A stretch of 64,000 nucleotides of DNA from Sphingobacteriaceae bacterium (GTDB lineage Bacteria > Bacteroidota > Bacteroidia > B-17B0 > Aurantibacillaceae), in assembly GCA_023251725.1 (NCBI GenBank), contig JAHEYG010000001.1:1-64000 (forward strand), read 5' to 3'. The notes below the pieces were generated by a model, which saw only the letters and a list, made by a program, of their open reading frames with translations, did no database searches and was not told the DNA's origin. The position numbers were made by a program, and so were the translations under genes. Shown here piece after piece: positions 53,493 to 63,257 of the stretch. Every line of letters begins with the position of its first letter. Position 1 is the stretch's first letter.

Positions 53493-54893
53493 ATGTTTAT
53501 AGTTAAAGAAATACAAACAGCCGCATATTTATTTGCAAGTATCCTGTTTATTTTAAGTTTAAGTGGATTATCTTCTCAGGAATCAGCAAAACGCGGCGTT
53601 CTCTATGGAATTGTTGGAATGATAATGGCAATCATTGCAACTGTAATGGGACAAGGTGTAGAGGGACATGTTTACATTATCGGCGCAATTTCAATTGCAT
53701 CTGTTATTGGAATTATGTTGGCCAGAAAAGTAGAGATGACAGCTATGCCACAATTGGTTGCTATACTTCATAGTTTTGTTGGTTTGGCTGCGGTTTTAGT
53801 TGGTATTGGTTCTTACCTCGATCCTGCTACACAAGTTTTATCCGGTGCTGAACATACAATTCATTTAGTGGAAGTTTTTGTAGGAATTTTTATTGGCGCT
53901 ATTACTTTCACAGGTTCCATTATTGCCTGGGGAAAACTGGAAGGAAAAATTCCTTCTAAGCCGTGGAGCTTTGCAGGACTTCAAATGATGAATTTAATAT
54001 TATTTACAGCTTGTGTTGTTTGTGGTGTTTTCTTCTGTAAGGCTGAAGGTACCGATGGCATGCTTTATTTAAATATAATGATGGCAATTGCTTCTTTCAT
54101 TGGAGTAGTATTAGTTATGGCAATTGGTGGTGGCGATATGCCGGTAGTAGTTTCCATGTTAAATTCTTATTCAGGTTGGGCTGCATCTGCTGCAGGTTTT
54201 ATGTTAGGAAACGATCTTTTAATTGTTACAGGAGCTTTAGTAGGAAGTTCAGGTGCTATACTTTCAATGCACATGTGTGAAGCAATGAATCGTTCTTTCT
54301 TCTCAGTAATATTTGCAAGCTCAAGTTTGGGAACCAGAACCGGTGAGAAAAAAGCAATGGAAGGAGAGGTAACAGCATTGAATCACGAAGAAGTTTCAGC
54401 TTTATTAAAAGAAGCAAAATCAGTTGTTATTGTTCCCGGTTACGGAATGGCGGTTGCAAAAGCACAGTATCCAATTTATGATATGGTTCAAACATTACAA
54501 AAAGCAGGTAAAAAAGTTAGGTTCGCAATACATCCTGTTGCCGGACGTTTACCGGGACACATGAATGTATTATTAGCAGAAGCAAATGTGCCTTACGATA
54601 TTGTTATGGAGATGGACGAAATTAATCCTGATTTACCTGAGACAGATGTGGTGATGGTTATTGGCGCAAACGATGTTGTGAACCCAAGCGCACAAGACGA
54701 TCCCGGATGTTCAATTTATGGTATGCCGGTAATTGAAGCGTGGAAAGCAGAAAAAGTAATTATTATGAAACGTTCTATGTCTGCCGGTTATTCAGGTGAA
54801 GACAATCCTTTGTTTTATAAACCTAATTCTGAAATGCTTTACGGTGATGCGAAAGCAAGTGTTGAGAAACTATTAAGCTTTTTAAAATTATAG
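53493..54893 (+). CDS. pntB: NAD(P) transhydrogenase subunit beta
   Basis: The 466-residue partner of PntA has about eight or nine membrane helices (residues about 5-265, including [24 protein letters not shown]) forming the rest of the proton channel. The NADP-binding domain III follows: [60 protein letters not shown] and [17 protein letters not shown], all canonical. It starts 12 bp after pntA and is certainly co-transcribed with it. Confidence 0.97.
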   Translation: MFIVKEIQTAAYLFASILFILSLSGLSSQESAKRGVLYGIVGMIMAIIATVMGQGVEGHVYIIGAISIASVIGIMLARKVEMTAMPQLVAILHSFVGLAAVLVGIGSYLDPATQVLSGAEHTIHLVEVFVGIFIGAITFTGSIIAWGKLEGKIPSKPWSFAGLQMMNLILFTACVVCGVFFCKAEGTDGMLYLNIMMAIASFIGVVLVMAIGGGDMPVVVSMLNSYSGWAASAAGFMLGNDLLIVTGALVGSSGAILSMHMCEAMNRSFFSVIFASSSLGTRTGEKKAMEGEVTALNHEEVSALLKEAKSVVIVPGYGMAVAKAQYPIYDMVQTLQKAGKKVRFAIHPVAGRLPGHMNVLLAEANVPYDIVMEMDEINPDLPETDVVMVIGANDVVNPSAQDDPGCSIYGMPVIEAWKAEKVIIMKRSMSAGYSGEDNPLFYKPNSEMLYGDAKASVEKLLSFLKL

Positions 54894-54946
54894 TTTCTTA
54901 TTGCCAAAAAAAACAATTATTTTTTAATAAAACCTAAGTCATTTAA

Positions 54947-56200
54947 TTGAATAAAACTTTATTAAAAATACTTAAGTACGTTCTTGCTCCTGCTGCTTTA
55001 TTTATTTTTTTGTATATAGAGTCGCAAGGCGAAGGCGATTTTCATATTTTTCTTTCTGCTTCTTCCGATTTATTTAAGAACGAAAATATTTTTGAAAAAC
55101 ATTACGGCCTAGGTTTCCATTATTATTACTCCGTATTTTTTGCTGTTCTGCTTCATCCATTAACCTATTTACCTTTTCAACTCGCCAAATTTTTATGGCT
55201 GGCCGTAAATTGTTTTTTTATTTTTAGAATTTTTCAAATCATTAAAAATTTATTGCCGCTTCATAATTTTTCTAAAAACGAATTATTGTTTTTACGAGTG
55301 GCAGGTTTTGTGTTTGCTTTTCGTTTTCTTTTCGAAAATGTTCATTATTCGCAAATGACCATTTTTTTATTGTATTTATGTTTACAGGGCTTACAATTAA
55401 TTTTTTCGAACAAACCGGTAACGGGCGCTTTTTTAATTGCTTTGGGAATTAATATAAAATTACTGCCATTGGTTTTATTGCCGTATTTATTTTATAGGAA
55501 ATTTTTTGTGGCGGGCATTTTAGTTATTTTATTTTATGTAGGATTATTATTAGTACCAATAATTTTTATCGGCTATCCGCAAAATAATTTTTTATTATCA
55601 AATTGGTTTAGTTTAATTAACCCGGTAAACACTATTCATGTTTTAGATGTTGAAGAAAGAAGTTTTCATGGCTTAAGCACTCTGCTTTCAACCTTGCTGG
55701 TACAAAATGTACCCGATATTCATGCCCTTAAATTAAAAAGAAACATTTCCGATATTTCATTGGAGCAACTCCATTTTATTTTAAATATTGTTCGCTGCGC
55801 TTTTATTGTTTTGAGTTTATACTTTTTAAGAAGTTTCCCTTTTAAATCGCCTCGGGGTTTAAAGCACCGTTTTTGGGAGTTAAGTTATTTGTTGTTGCTC
55901 ATCCCCCTAATTTTCCCCCACCAACAGCATTATGCTTTTTTATTTATTTGTCCCGCGTTTATTTTCTGCATCTATTATCTTATCCAAAATAAAAACACCC
56001 TCCCAAAAACAAAATATTATTCTATGGTTTCCTTAAGCATCCTCATTTACCTTTTATGTAATTTAAAAATACTGCTCGGCGAGTTTAACGAATATTACGA
56101 GCATTATAAAATTCTAACTTACGGCGCCTTGTTGCTGATTGTTTTGCTCGCTAATTGTGTACCTAAAGAAGAAGAAAAGGAAATTACTTTAGAAGTGTAA
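54947..56200 (+). CDS. Glycosyltransferase 87 / DUF2029-like membrane protein
   Basis: The 417-residue protein has about ten membrane helices. Its layout (HYGLGFHYYYSVFFAVLLHPLTYLPFQLAKFLWLAVN near the N-terminus, then ALGINIKLLPLVLLPYLFYRK) is that of GT87/DUF2029 polyprenyl-phosphate-sugar mannosyltransferases. The usual acidic residues of the first outside loop are only partly clear, so activity is uncertain. It starts with TTG at 54947 and its last 17 bases overlap the end of the convergent CHU_C gene. Confidence 0.7.
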   Translation: MNKTLLKILKYVLAPAALFIFLYIESQGEGDFHIFLSASSDLFKNENIFEKHYGLGFHYYYSVFFAVLLHPLTYLPFQLAKFLWLAVNCFFIFRIFQIIKNLLPLHNFSKNELLFLRVAGFVFAFRFLFENVHYSQMTIFLLYLCLQGLQLIFSNKPVTGAFLIALGINIKLLPLVLLPYLFYRKFFVAGILVILFYVGLLLVPIIFIGYPQNNFLLSNWFSLINPVNTIHVLDVEERSFHGLSTLLSTLLVQNVPDIHALKLKRNISDISLEQLHFILNIVRCAFIVLSLYFLRSFPFKSPRGLKHRFWELSYLLLLIPLIFPHQQHYAFLFICPAFIFCIYYLIQNKNTLPKTKYYSMVSLSILIYLLCNLKILLGEFNEYYEHYKILTYGALLLIVLLANCVPKEEEKEITLEV

Positions 56201-58400
56201 CGTGACCGTAATGTTGCTCATGCCGCAAACTCACTACGTTTTTAAAATTAATTAGCCATACGTAAACATCCTGTTGGCAAATATGTCCGCCGTAATATCC
56301 ATCCCAGCCCCCCTCGGTATCATTGGTATGATAAATACATTCGCCCCATCGGTCGTAAATATAAAATTCGTACTCTTTTACTCCAATTAAAACGGGTTTA
56401 AAAATATCGTTAAGTCCGTCTTGTTTCCCGGGTGTAAAACAATTCGGTATCCAAAAACGAAACTCCGGTAAAATATGCACGATTCTTACAGCCGTATCGG
56501 GGCAACCAAAACCATTAGTTACCGTTTGCACCACTGTAAAATCTCCGTAATTATTATAATGGTGAGATGGGTTTACCATGCTCGATGTATCGTTATCACC
56601 AAAAGTGTAAAACCAGGTGGTGGCGCCTACACTCTCATCAAAAAAATAAATATCGGGATCAAAAATAGTTGTTTCGGTAGGTAAAAAAGAAAATCCCGCT
56701 CGTGGAATTGGATTTACAGTAACATATCCGTTCACCACAAATTTACTGGTATCAATACAACCGCTGTTGGTAATAATTGTTAATGTAACATTATAAACTC
56801 CCGGCGGTGTAAAAACATGTGTTGGATTCATTAAAGTAGAAGTTCCTCCATCGCTATATTGCCAAAAATAGGTAGTGGGCACATCAGTTGCACTGGTATT
56901 TGTAAACGTTACACTGGCAGGATCGCACAGTTTAAGCAAAGTAGGGTCAAAATTCGCATTGGGTTTTTTATTCACAATTACTGTATCAATTTTTATCACT
57001 GAACAAACACTTTCTTTTACGGTTACCTTAATGGGATATTTTCCGGGCAAACTATAGGTGATTCCGGTTGGATTTTTTATGGTGGATGTGCTGGGTGTTG
57101 CGGCTGCACCGCCAAAAGTCCAACTGAAAGTACTGTACGGTGCGTAGCTTCCTCCTACAGTAAAATTAAAACTATTACCCGTTATGCATTGCCCGGGTGG
57201 AGCCGTAAATGTGGGCGCCAATAACGGATAAATAAAAAAAGTTTTAGTAGAAGTATCAGAACAAGGTTTTCCCGGATTAGCAATAAGTGTAACCGTATAT
57301 TTTCCTGAATCGGGATAAACATAAATTGGATTCGTTAAATTAGAAGTATCATTGGTTAAGGAAGGAACTCCAAAATCCCAATGATAAACTGTGCCTCCAA
57401 AACTCTGATTCGAAAAATTAACAGTGTATCCCGAACACGGCTGTATTTGATCTAACATGGCACTTATAACGGTCACGCTACACGTTACAACGTTAAACTG
57501 AAAATCGCGATAATGTGTGCCAATTAAAATTCCGGCTCTGTATTCTTTCACACAAACACCCACTACCCATTGTCCGTCGATATTTGGTATACCATTTAAA
57601 AATCCGGTAACGGGATTGATATTAATTGCCGGCGACGAAGACATTGGATACACACTGCTATAAGGCGGTAAAAAAGGAACGCTAAAATAAGGAGGGGGCG
57701 TATTTACAGAAGGACAAGCAGCCGGAGGAACCGGACATTGTGGCCCGGCCGAAGGAGAAGAACCAACAGTTGGGCAACAACCATCCAAACCGTTAAAGGG
57801 TGAACCCAGAGAATAAACCAACTGATCACCATCAGGGTCAATGGCCGAATGGTCGAAGGCAATCTGCAAACCGTTACATACAAAGATATTTGGTCGGAGT
57901 TTAAAACGAGGGCTGCTATTTACTAAAACTACTTCCGGCCCGGGAATATGTTCCCAATAAGTAGTGCCTACGCCTCCCGGATTTACTAAATTTAAAATAG
58001 TTCCGTTGCGGCAGCAGCGTTGATAAACAATATAATATCCTCCTGCTAAAGGCGGCAAATTAATGGTAGTTTCATAAATTCCTTCCTCTACGCAAACCGT
58101 ATTGGGGGCCTGAATACAGGAACTGTTAATCGCCGGCGGCACCAGCGTACTTGATAAAAGCGGTAAACTTAAAGTAGTAAATACATTGCCGCCCGCGTCA
58201 AATATGGTAACAAAAGCCGGACTGTCTAACGGCGGAATACCGTTATAACAGTCGCGATACACTTTCATGTGAATTTTATAATTATTTCCTCCTAAATTAT
58301 CGTAATAAATTTCGCCTCCCACAATATGTGTGGCGTGACTTAATCTAATAAATCCGAAAAAGAAAATAATACAAAATATGTACGAAAACTTAATTTTCAC
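56184..58400 (-). CDS. PKD-domain protein with gliding-motility-type (CHU_C) C-terminal domain
   Basis: The roughly 738-residue secreted protein starts with a signal peptide (FSYIFCIIFFFGFIRLSHA) and the motif THIVGGEIYYDNLGG, the standard N-terminus of large surface proteins in this phylum. Four PKD repeats follow (for example YHWDFGVPSLTND, FSWTFGG, YFWQYSDGGTST, WFYTFGDNDTSS). The end is a type B T9SS signal: IPNCFTPGKQDGLNDIFKP, FYIYDRWGECIYHT, GGWDGYYGG and a final HYGHVTLLK. It probably forms an adhesin or surface fibre. I use GTG at 58400; a TTG at 58430 is possible. Confidence 0.88.
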   Translation of the reverse strand: MKIKFSYIFCIIFFFGFIRLSHATHIVGGEIYYDNLGGNNYKIHMKVYRDCYNGIPPLDSPAFVTIFDAGGNVFTTLSLPLLSSTLVPPAINSSCIQAPNTVCVEEGIYETTINLPPLAGGYYIVYQRCCRNGTILNLVNPGGVGTTYWEHIPGPEVVLVNSSPRFKLRPNIFVCNGLQIAFDHSAIDPDGDQLVYSLGSPFNGLDGCCPTVGSSPSAGPQCPVPPAACPSVNTPPPYFSVPFLPPYSSVYPMSSSPAININPVTGFLNGIPNIDGQWVVGVCVKEYRAGILIGTHYRDFQFNVVTCSVTVISAMLDQIQPCSGYTVNFSNQSFGGTVYHWDFGVPSLTNDTSNLTNPIYVYPDSGKYTVTLIANPGKPCSDTSTKTFFIYPLLAPTFTAPPGQCITGNSFNFTVGGSYAPYSTFSWTFGGAAATPSTSTIKNPTGITYSLPGKYPIKVTVKESVCSVIKIDTVIVNKKPNANFDPTLLKLCDPASVTFTNTSATDVPTTYFWQYSDGGTSTLMNPTHVFTPPGVYNVTLTIITNSGCIDTSKFVVNGYVTVNPIPRAGFSFLPTETTIFDPDIYFFDESVGATTWFYTFGDNDTSSMVNPSHHYNNYGDFTVVQTVTNGFGCPDTAVRIVHILPEFRFWIPNCFTPGKQDGLNDIFKPVLIGVKEYEFYIYDRWGECIYHTNDTEGGWDGYYGGHICQQDVYVWLINFKNVVSLRHEQHYGHVTLLK

Positions 58401-58467
58401 TATAGTGATTATAACTAATAAAGTTAGCAAAAATTATGCTAATAATTAAGCAAATGAGCCAAATCAT

Positions 58468-58480
58468 CCTAAAATTTAGG
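58468..58480. promoter_or_regulatory. Palindrome CCTAAAATTTAGG between divergent surface-protein genes
   Basis: A 6-bp perfect dyad around one base, in the 126-bp spacer between the CHU_C and FG-GAP genes. It could be an operator for both. Confidence 0.4.
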
Positions 58481-58512
58481 GATTGATGCCTGAATTGCTC
58501 ATGAGATTTGAT

Positions 58513-58520
58513 TAACTTTG
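58513..58520 (+). promoter_or_regulatory. Candidate -7 box of the FG-GAP gene
   Basis: TAACTTTG fits TAnnTTTG and ends 6 bp before the ATG at 58527, so the mRNA would be leaderless or nearly so. Confidence 0.4.
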
Positions 58521-58526
58521 TATATA

Positions 58527-60785
58527 ATGCGTTACTTTCTTATAACCGTACTTTCTATTTCATTTATTTTAAGCGCTATTCTTAAAGCGCAGTTACCTGT
58601 TGGTATTGATACCCTTACTGTTTTTGAAAACAATAAAATTTTAAAATCGGCATGGGCCGGAGGATTAAATTTTTGTGAATTTTCGGAAATTGATTTAAAT
58701 CTGGATGGTAAAAAAGATATTGTAGCGTTTGATAAAATAAATTATCTGGCTTATGGTGTTTTAAGAAGTTTTATAAATAAAGGAGGCGTGGGGCAAACCA
58801 ATTATGTGCATGATGCTTCTTACTACAATAAATTTCCTACAGTAAACAGCTGGACTTTATTTTACGATTATAATAATGATGGCAAGGCCGATTTATTTAC
58901 TTACGTTTTAGGAGGCATTCAGGTTTATAAAAATACTTCTACGCTCGGTAATTTATCTTTTCAACTTAAAGATTACAGATTAAATTCAAACTCTACTCCA
59001 ACAGCTACCTTTACCACTATGGGCAATATTTATTCGAGTCCGGTTTCTTTACCTGCATTTTACGATGTAGACAGTGATGGCGATATGGATATTTTAACTT
59101 TCGGCTCAGCAGGTTTCGTTATTGAATTTCATAAAAACCGACAAGAACTTTTTGGTGCTACCGATACACTTGTTTACGAACTCACCGATTTTTGCTGGGG
59201 CGATATTAGCGAAAATAATTGCGGTGTTAATTTAAGTCAATGCGCGCTTTTTAAAATGTATCAAGATATTGTAAATCCTACGGCTAAAGTTTATCATTCG
59301 GGTTCTTGTTTAATGTGTTTAGACAGAGAAAGCGACGGCGACATTGATATGGTTTTAGGCGATGTAAGTTGCAAAGTGGTTAGTTACCTGGAGAATCAAG
59401 GAATCGGCAGCAGCAATTCGCACATGAATGATACCACAAAACTATATCCTAATTATCCCGCCAAGGCATCCACCACAGTAATTAATATGAGTTATTATCC
59501 TTGTACTTATAATTTGGATATAGATAATGATTCGAAAAAAGATTTAATTGCTTCTCCTAATATCAGCGGCAGCGAAAATTATCAAAGTGTTTGGCTTTAT
59601 AAAAATATTGGAACAACAACTGTAGCCAATTTTCAATTTGTAAAAAATAATTTTTTACAGGATGAAATGATTGAAGTGGGCGAAGGCGCTTATCCTGTTT
59701 TGTTTGATAATGATAACGATGGTTTAAAAGATTTAGTTATTGGTAATTTAGGATATTATAATGTAAACACCAATAATACCAAATTAACTTTTTATAAAAA
59801 TGTGGGTACGTTATCGCAACCGAGTTATTCGTTAATCACGAGAGATTTTGCAAACTTGTCGGCGATTGCTACCGCTTCGCTTCTTGGATGTTTTGTTCCC
59901 ACCTTTGGTGATATTGATAATGATGGAGATATTGATATGATTTTGGGAGATTGCTCAGGAAAAATTCATTGGGTAGAAAACATTGCGGGCGCCGGTGTTA
60001 CTTGTAACTTCAGTATTTTTAAAAATAATTTTTTTGGTCTCGCCGCACCAACTGCCAATGCGTATCCGCAATTAATTGATGTGAACCGCGATGGTAAATT
60101 GGATTTACTTACAGGAAGAAAAAACGGAAGATTATATTATTATCAAAATATTGGAACGCTCGCTGTTCCAAGTTTTAGTTTAATCAATTCTAATTTTGGA
60201 AATGTAAATGTAAAAGGCGATCCTACTTTTTTTGGTGCCGACGGAAGTTGCGCGCCTTTTATGTATGATGTTGGAGGATCTTATAAATTATTGTGTGGTT
60301 CCATTAGCGGAAGAATTTATTATTATGATAACATTGATGGCAACCTCGCCGGAAATTTTAACCGCATAGATACTAATGTAAATAAAATTTATGTGGGAGG
60401 TCAGAGCGCTTTACAGTTTGTGGATATTAATAACGATGGTAAACGCGATTTAATAGTGGGAAATTATTCGGGAGGTTTAACTTATTATTCATCCAAAAGC
60501 ACAATAGGAATTAATGAGTTAGAAAATAATTCGGTCGAACAGGTTTTAGTTTATCCAAATCCTGCCAATGATTATTTAAATGTAAAATTTAAAAATTACG
60601 CTATAGAAAAATGCGAATTAGAATTAATTGACATTTGCGGCAAAACAGTTTTAAAACAATTTAACGAGTCTTCTTACTGTTATATTAATATCGAAACAAT
60701 TCCCAAAGGATTATATTTACTCAAAATTAACTCTTACCACCATAAACAGGTTCAAACCATTTACAAAAAAATTATCCTGCAATAG
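58527..60785 (+). CDS. FG-GAP/VCBS repeat protein with T9SS sorting domain
   Basis: The 752-residue secreted protein has a signal peptide (MRYFLITVLSISFILSAILKAQ). At least seven repeats follow, each with a DxDxDG calcium-binding-like loop: DVDSDGDMDILTFG, DRESDGDIDMVLGD, DIDNDSKKDLIASP, DNDNDGLKDLVIGN, DIDNDGDIDMILGD, DVNRDGKLDLLTGR and DINNDGKRDLIVGN. They should form an integrin-like beta-propeller. A type A sorting domain closes it (VYPNPANDYLNVKF to IYKKIILQ). I use the ATG at 58527, not the TTG at 58518. The next gene starts inside its stop codon. Confidence 0.9.
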   Translation: MRYFLITVLSISFILSAILKAQLPVGIDTLTVFENNKILKSAWAGGLNFCEFSEIDLNLDGKKDIVAFDKINYLAYGVLRSFINKGGVGQTNYVHDASYYNKFPTVNSWTLFYDYNNDGKADLFTYVLGGIQVYKNTSTLGNLSFQLKDYRLNSNSTPTATFTTMGNIYSSPVSLPAFYDVDSDGDMDILTFGSAGFVIEFHKNRQELFGATDTLVYELTDFCWGDISENNCGVNLSQCALFKMYQDIVNPTAKVYHSGSCLMCLDRESDGDIDMVLGDVSCKVVSYLENQGIGSSNSHMNDTTKLYPNYPAKASTTVINMSYYPCTYNLDIDNDSKKDLIASPNISGSENYQSVWLYKNIGTTTVANFQFVKNNFLQDEMIEVGEGAYPVLFDNDNDGLKDLVIGNLGYYNVNTNNTKLTFYKNVGTLSQPSYSLITRDFANLSAIATASLLGCFVPTFGDIDNDGDIDMILGDCSGKIHWVENIAGAGVTCNFSIFKNNFFGLAAPTANAYPQLIDVNRDGKLDLLTGRKNGRLYYYQNIGTLAVPSFSLINSNFGNVNVKGDPTFFGADGSCAPFMYDVGGSYKLLCGSISGRIYYYDNIDGNLAGNFNRIDTNVNKIYVGGQSALQFVDINNDGKRDLIVGNYSGGLTYYSSKSTIGINELENNSVEQVLVYPNPANDYLNVKFKNYAIEKCELELIDICGKTVLKQFNESSYCYINIETIPKGLYLLKINSYHHKQVQTIYKKIILQ

Positions 60786-62221
60786 TGCGCAAACCGTTAT
60801 ATATTATTTTTACTTTTGCGATTATTTTTTTCTTTTCGTTTTGCATAAAAGATAAAGGCCTTACTAATTATGGCGATTACCCCAACGAAATTGGTAAAAT
60901 TATTAATTTCAAATGCGCCACTTCGGGTTGTCATAACGATTTAAGTTATCCGGCAGCCGACGGTTTAAATTTAAGCACTTGGGATAACCTATTTAAAGGA
61001 AGTAATAGCGGTTCGCCCGTAATTCCCTTCAACAGCAAATTTTCAAGTCTTTGTAATTATATTAATACCTATCCCGAATTAGGCATTATTGATAAACCTA
61101 CCATGCCGCTTAATCCGCCATTTTTAAGTAAAGAAGAAGTAACTACCATAAAAAACTGGATTGATGCCGGCGCGCCCGATGTAAATGGTTTTATAAAATG
61201 GAGTGATAACCCTAATCGCAAAAAAATTTATGTGGCTAACCAGGGATGCGACGTGGTAACTGTTTTTGACAGCGAAACCATGTTGCCTATGCGATATATT
61301 TCGGTGGGAAACAATTCAGGTATTGAAGTGCCGCACATGATACGCGTTTCGCCCGACGGACAATTTTGGTATGTGGTGTTTGTAAATAACAACATTATGC
61401 AAAAATTCAGGTGCAGCGATGATGTGTTAGTAGGCACCGCTAATTTAGGTGCCAATTTCGACTGGAATACATTTATTATTTCTGACGATGGCAAAAAAGC
61501 ATTTTGCGTGGCATGGACAACTAACGGTCACATTGCCGCGGTTGATTTAAATCAAATGAAATTAATACGGAATTTTGGCGGATACAGTTTTCCTCACGGT
61601 GTGGCGCTAAACGGAACCAATGATACTATTTATGTAACGGGCCAAAGCGGAAATTTTTTATATAAATTAGATACTGCCTTTAACACATCCGTACAAGTAA
61701 GTTTAGATGGTAACGTACCCAGCTTAACCCCCTCACTCGATCCTCACGAAATTATTATTTCTCCCGATAAAAAAACATTGTATATCACTTGTCAGAAAGT
61801 AAACCAACTTTATATTATGGATATTACTACATGGACATTAATTAACATTATTTCTACAGGCTCCTTTCCTCAGGAAATGGTAATTTCTCCTACCGATAAA
61901 AAACTTTACATTTCCTGTACTTACGATTCCATCAGTTTTCCGGGAAGTTACGGCAGCGTGTATGTAATGAATACCTTGAATTATTTAGTGTCAAAAATAA
62001 ATGTGGGATTTATGCCACACGGTATCGGGCTCGACGAAAGTAAAAATTTATTGTACGTGGCGAGCAGAAATATATTGGCTAACGGTCCGGCCCCACACCA
62101 CACGGGTGTTTGCAGTGGGCGTAACGGTTATATTAATTACGTAAATACGCAAACTCTTCTTATAGAAAAAAGAAGAACCGAAATTTCGATTGATCCCTTT
62201 AGTGTTGGTGTAAGAAAATAG
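60785..62221 (+). CDS. Lipoprotein with cytochrome-c-like CxxxxCH motif and YVTN beta-propeller
   Basis: The 478-residue protein has a lipoprotein signal with Cys20 in FFFSFCIKDKG. A short domain with KCATSGCHND follows, a C-x4-C-H variant of the haem c motif, and ends in TIKNWIDAGAPD, a phrase common in such cytochrome-like domains. A YVTN-type propeller then repeats segments such as KKIYVANQGCDVVTVFDSE, MIRVSPDGQFWYVVF and KKTLYITCQKVNQLYIMD. Whether haem is attached is unknown. It starts with GTG sharing one base with the previous stop (TAGTG), so it is coupled to the FG-GAP gene. Confidence 0.8.
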   Translation: MRKPLYIIFTFAIIFFFSFCIKDKGLTNYGDYPNEIGKIINFKCATSGCHNDLSYPAADGLNLSTWDNLFKGSNSGSPVIPFNSKFSSLCNYINTYPELGIIDKPTMPLNPPFLSKEEVTTIKNWIDAGAPDVNGFIKWSDNPNRKKIYVANQGCDVVTVFDSETMLPMRYISVGNNSGIEVPHMIRVSPDGQFWYVVFVNNNIMQKFRCSDDVLVGTANLGANFDWNTFIISDDGKKAFCVAWTTNGHIAAVDLNQMKLIRNFGGYSFPHGVALNGTNDTIYVTGQSGNFLYKLDTAFNTSVQVSLDGNVPSLTPSLDPHEIIISPDKKTLYITCQKVNQLYIMDITTWTLINIISTGSFPQEMVISPTDKKLYISCTYDSISFPGSYGSVYVMNTLNYLVSKINVGFMPHGIGLDESKNLLYVASRNILANGPAPHHTGVCSGRNGYINYVNTQTLLIEKRRTEISIDPFSVGVRK

Positions 62222-62223
62222 TA

Positions 62224-62655
62224 TTGGATTTAACTCACATAAACGGCATATCTATAGGTTCAAAGCAAGCCATTATTTTATTTGACGGTAATTGCATGAT
62301 GTGTAACCGAAGTATAAAGTTTATTTTAAGAAAAGAAAAACAATCTGAGCTTTTTTTTGCTGCTTTACAATCTGATTTCGGGAAAAATATTTTAAAACAA
62401 TTTGGTTTGGAAGGAAAAGCAGACAGCATTGTTTTAATAGAAAATGGAATAGCACATACTAAATCTGGCGCGGCCTTACGAATTTGTAAATATTTAAAAG
62501 GCGGTTGGCCATTAATGCTGGGATTTATAATTGTGCCGCCGTTTATAAGAAACGCCATTTACGATTACATTGCTAAAAACAGGATTAAATGGTACGGCAC
62601 CACCGAATATTGTGAAATGATGAGGCCCGAATTAAAAAAAAGATTTTTGGAATAA
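62224..62655 (+). CDS. DCC family thiol-disulfide oxidoreductase-like protein (DUF393)
   Basis: The 143-residue protein has ILFDGNCMMCNRSIKFIL, the DxxCxxC signature that names the DCC family, a thioredoxin-like fold with a CxxC redox pair. The rest includes AALQSDFGKNIL and GWPLMLGFIIVPPFIRNAIYDYIAKNRIKWYG, both typical. Function in vivo is not known for most members. The TTG start at 62224 is 2 bp after the preceding stop, so it belongs to the operon of the FG-GAP and propeller genes. Confidence 0.85.
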   Translation: MDLTHINGISIGSKQAIILFDGNCMMCNRSIKFILRKEKQSELFFAALQSDFGKNILKQFGLEGKADSIVLIENGIAHTKSGAALRICKYLKGGWPLMLGFIIVPPFIRNAIYDYIAKNRIKWYGTTEYCEMMRPELKKRFLE

Positions 62656-62669
62656 AAAAATTATAAAAC

Positions 62670-63179
62670 ATGAAACCACAAGACTTCGTAAAAAAATTCT
62701 ATCCATTCGCCAAACAAACCGAAACAAAAACCGGAATCAGCGCCATTGCCATTTTAGCACAGGCCGCTCTCGAAAGCGGATGGGGCGAACACGCTCCCGG
62801 CAATATGTTTTTTGGTGTAAAGGATACCGATGGCGTAAACGGAAATGAACAACTTTGTATTACTACAGAATACAGTCGACGCTCCGATTTAAAATTCCCT
62901 GAAATAATTAGTATCACACCATACACAAAAAATAATCAAAAATATTTTAAGTATAAAGTAAAAGATTATTTCAGAAAATACGATTCGCCCGAACAAAGCT
63001 TTACAGATCATACGCAATTCTTTTTTGAGAACAGCCGTTATGCAAAAGCGCTCACCGTAAAATCCGAACCGTATAAATTTATTGATGAAATTGCGAAAGC
63101 AGGTTATGCAACAGCGCCAAGTTATGCCGAAACTTTAAAATCGGTGGCTAAAAATATTGAGAATTATATTCCGAAATAA
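62670..63179 (+). CDS. Glucosaminidase-domain peptidoglycan hydrolase (GH73-like)
   Basis: The 169-residue protein is a single glucosaminidase domain. ISAIAILAQAALESGWGEHAPGNMFFGVK contains the catalytic glutamate (ALESGWG) and the conserved NxFG-type segment. YDSPEQSFTDHTQFFFENSRY and DEIAKAGYATAPSYAETL match the FlgJ/autolysin second half. There is no signal peptide, so either export is non-classical or it acts in a prophage-like or lytic context; no phage genes are near. It is 14 bp after the DCC gene. Confidence 0.88.
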   Translation: MKPQDFVKKFYPFAKQTETKTGISAIAILAQAALESGWGEHAPGNMFFGVKDTDGVNGNEQLCITTEYSRRSDLKFPEIISITPYTKNNQKYFKYKVKDYFRKYDSPEQSFTDHTQFFFENSRYAKALTVKSEPYKFIDEIAKAGYATAPSYAETLKSVAKNIENYIPK

Positions 63180-63201
63180 AATCAATTCTTAATTCTGCAT
63201 T

Positions 63202-63240
63202 TGGCGAGGTAAACTCGCCATCGCGAGCCCCGCCTCGCGA
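63202..63240. repeat. Two adjacent GC-rich palindromes
   Basis: TGGCGAG (63202-63208) pairs with CTCGCCA (63214-63220); TCGCGAG (63221-63227) pairs with CTCGCGA (63234-63240). They stand side by side between convergent genes, flanked by TTCTTAA heptamers, and are far more GC-rich than the surroundings. They may work as a bidirectional terminator. Confidence 0.7.
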
Positions 63241-63257
63241 CTTAATTCTTAATTCTT
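63241..63257. repeat. Heptamer array forming the rmlD 3' end
   Basis: CTTAATT is repeated at 63241-63247 and 63248-63254; on the minus strand it codes the last residues RIKN and the stop of the RmlD-like gene. Confidence 0.6.

Noticed and set aside
62670..63179. Glucosaminidase as part of a prophage lysis module
   Set aside because: No holin, structural or integrase genes are nearby; the flanks are ordinary chromosomal genes.
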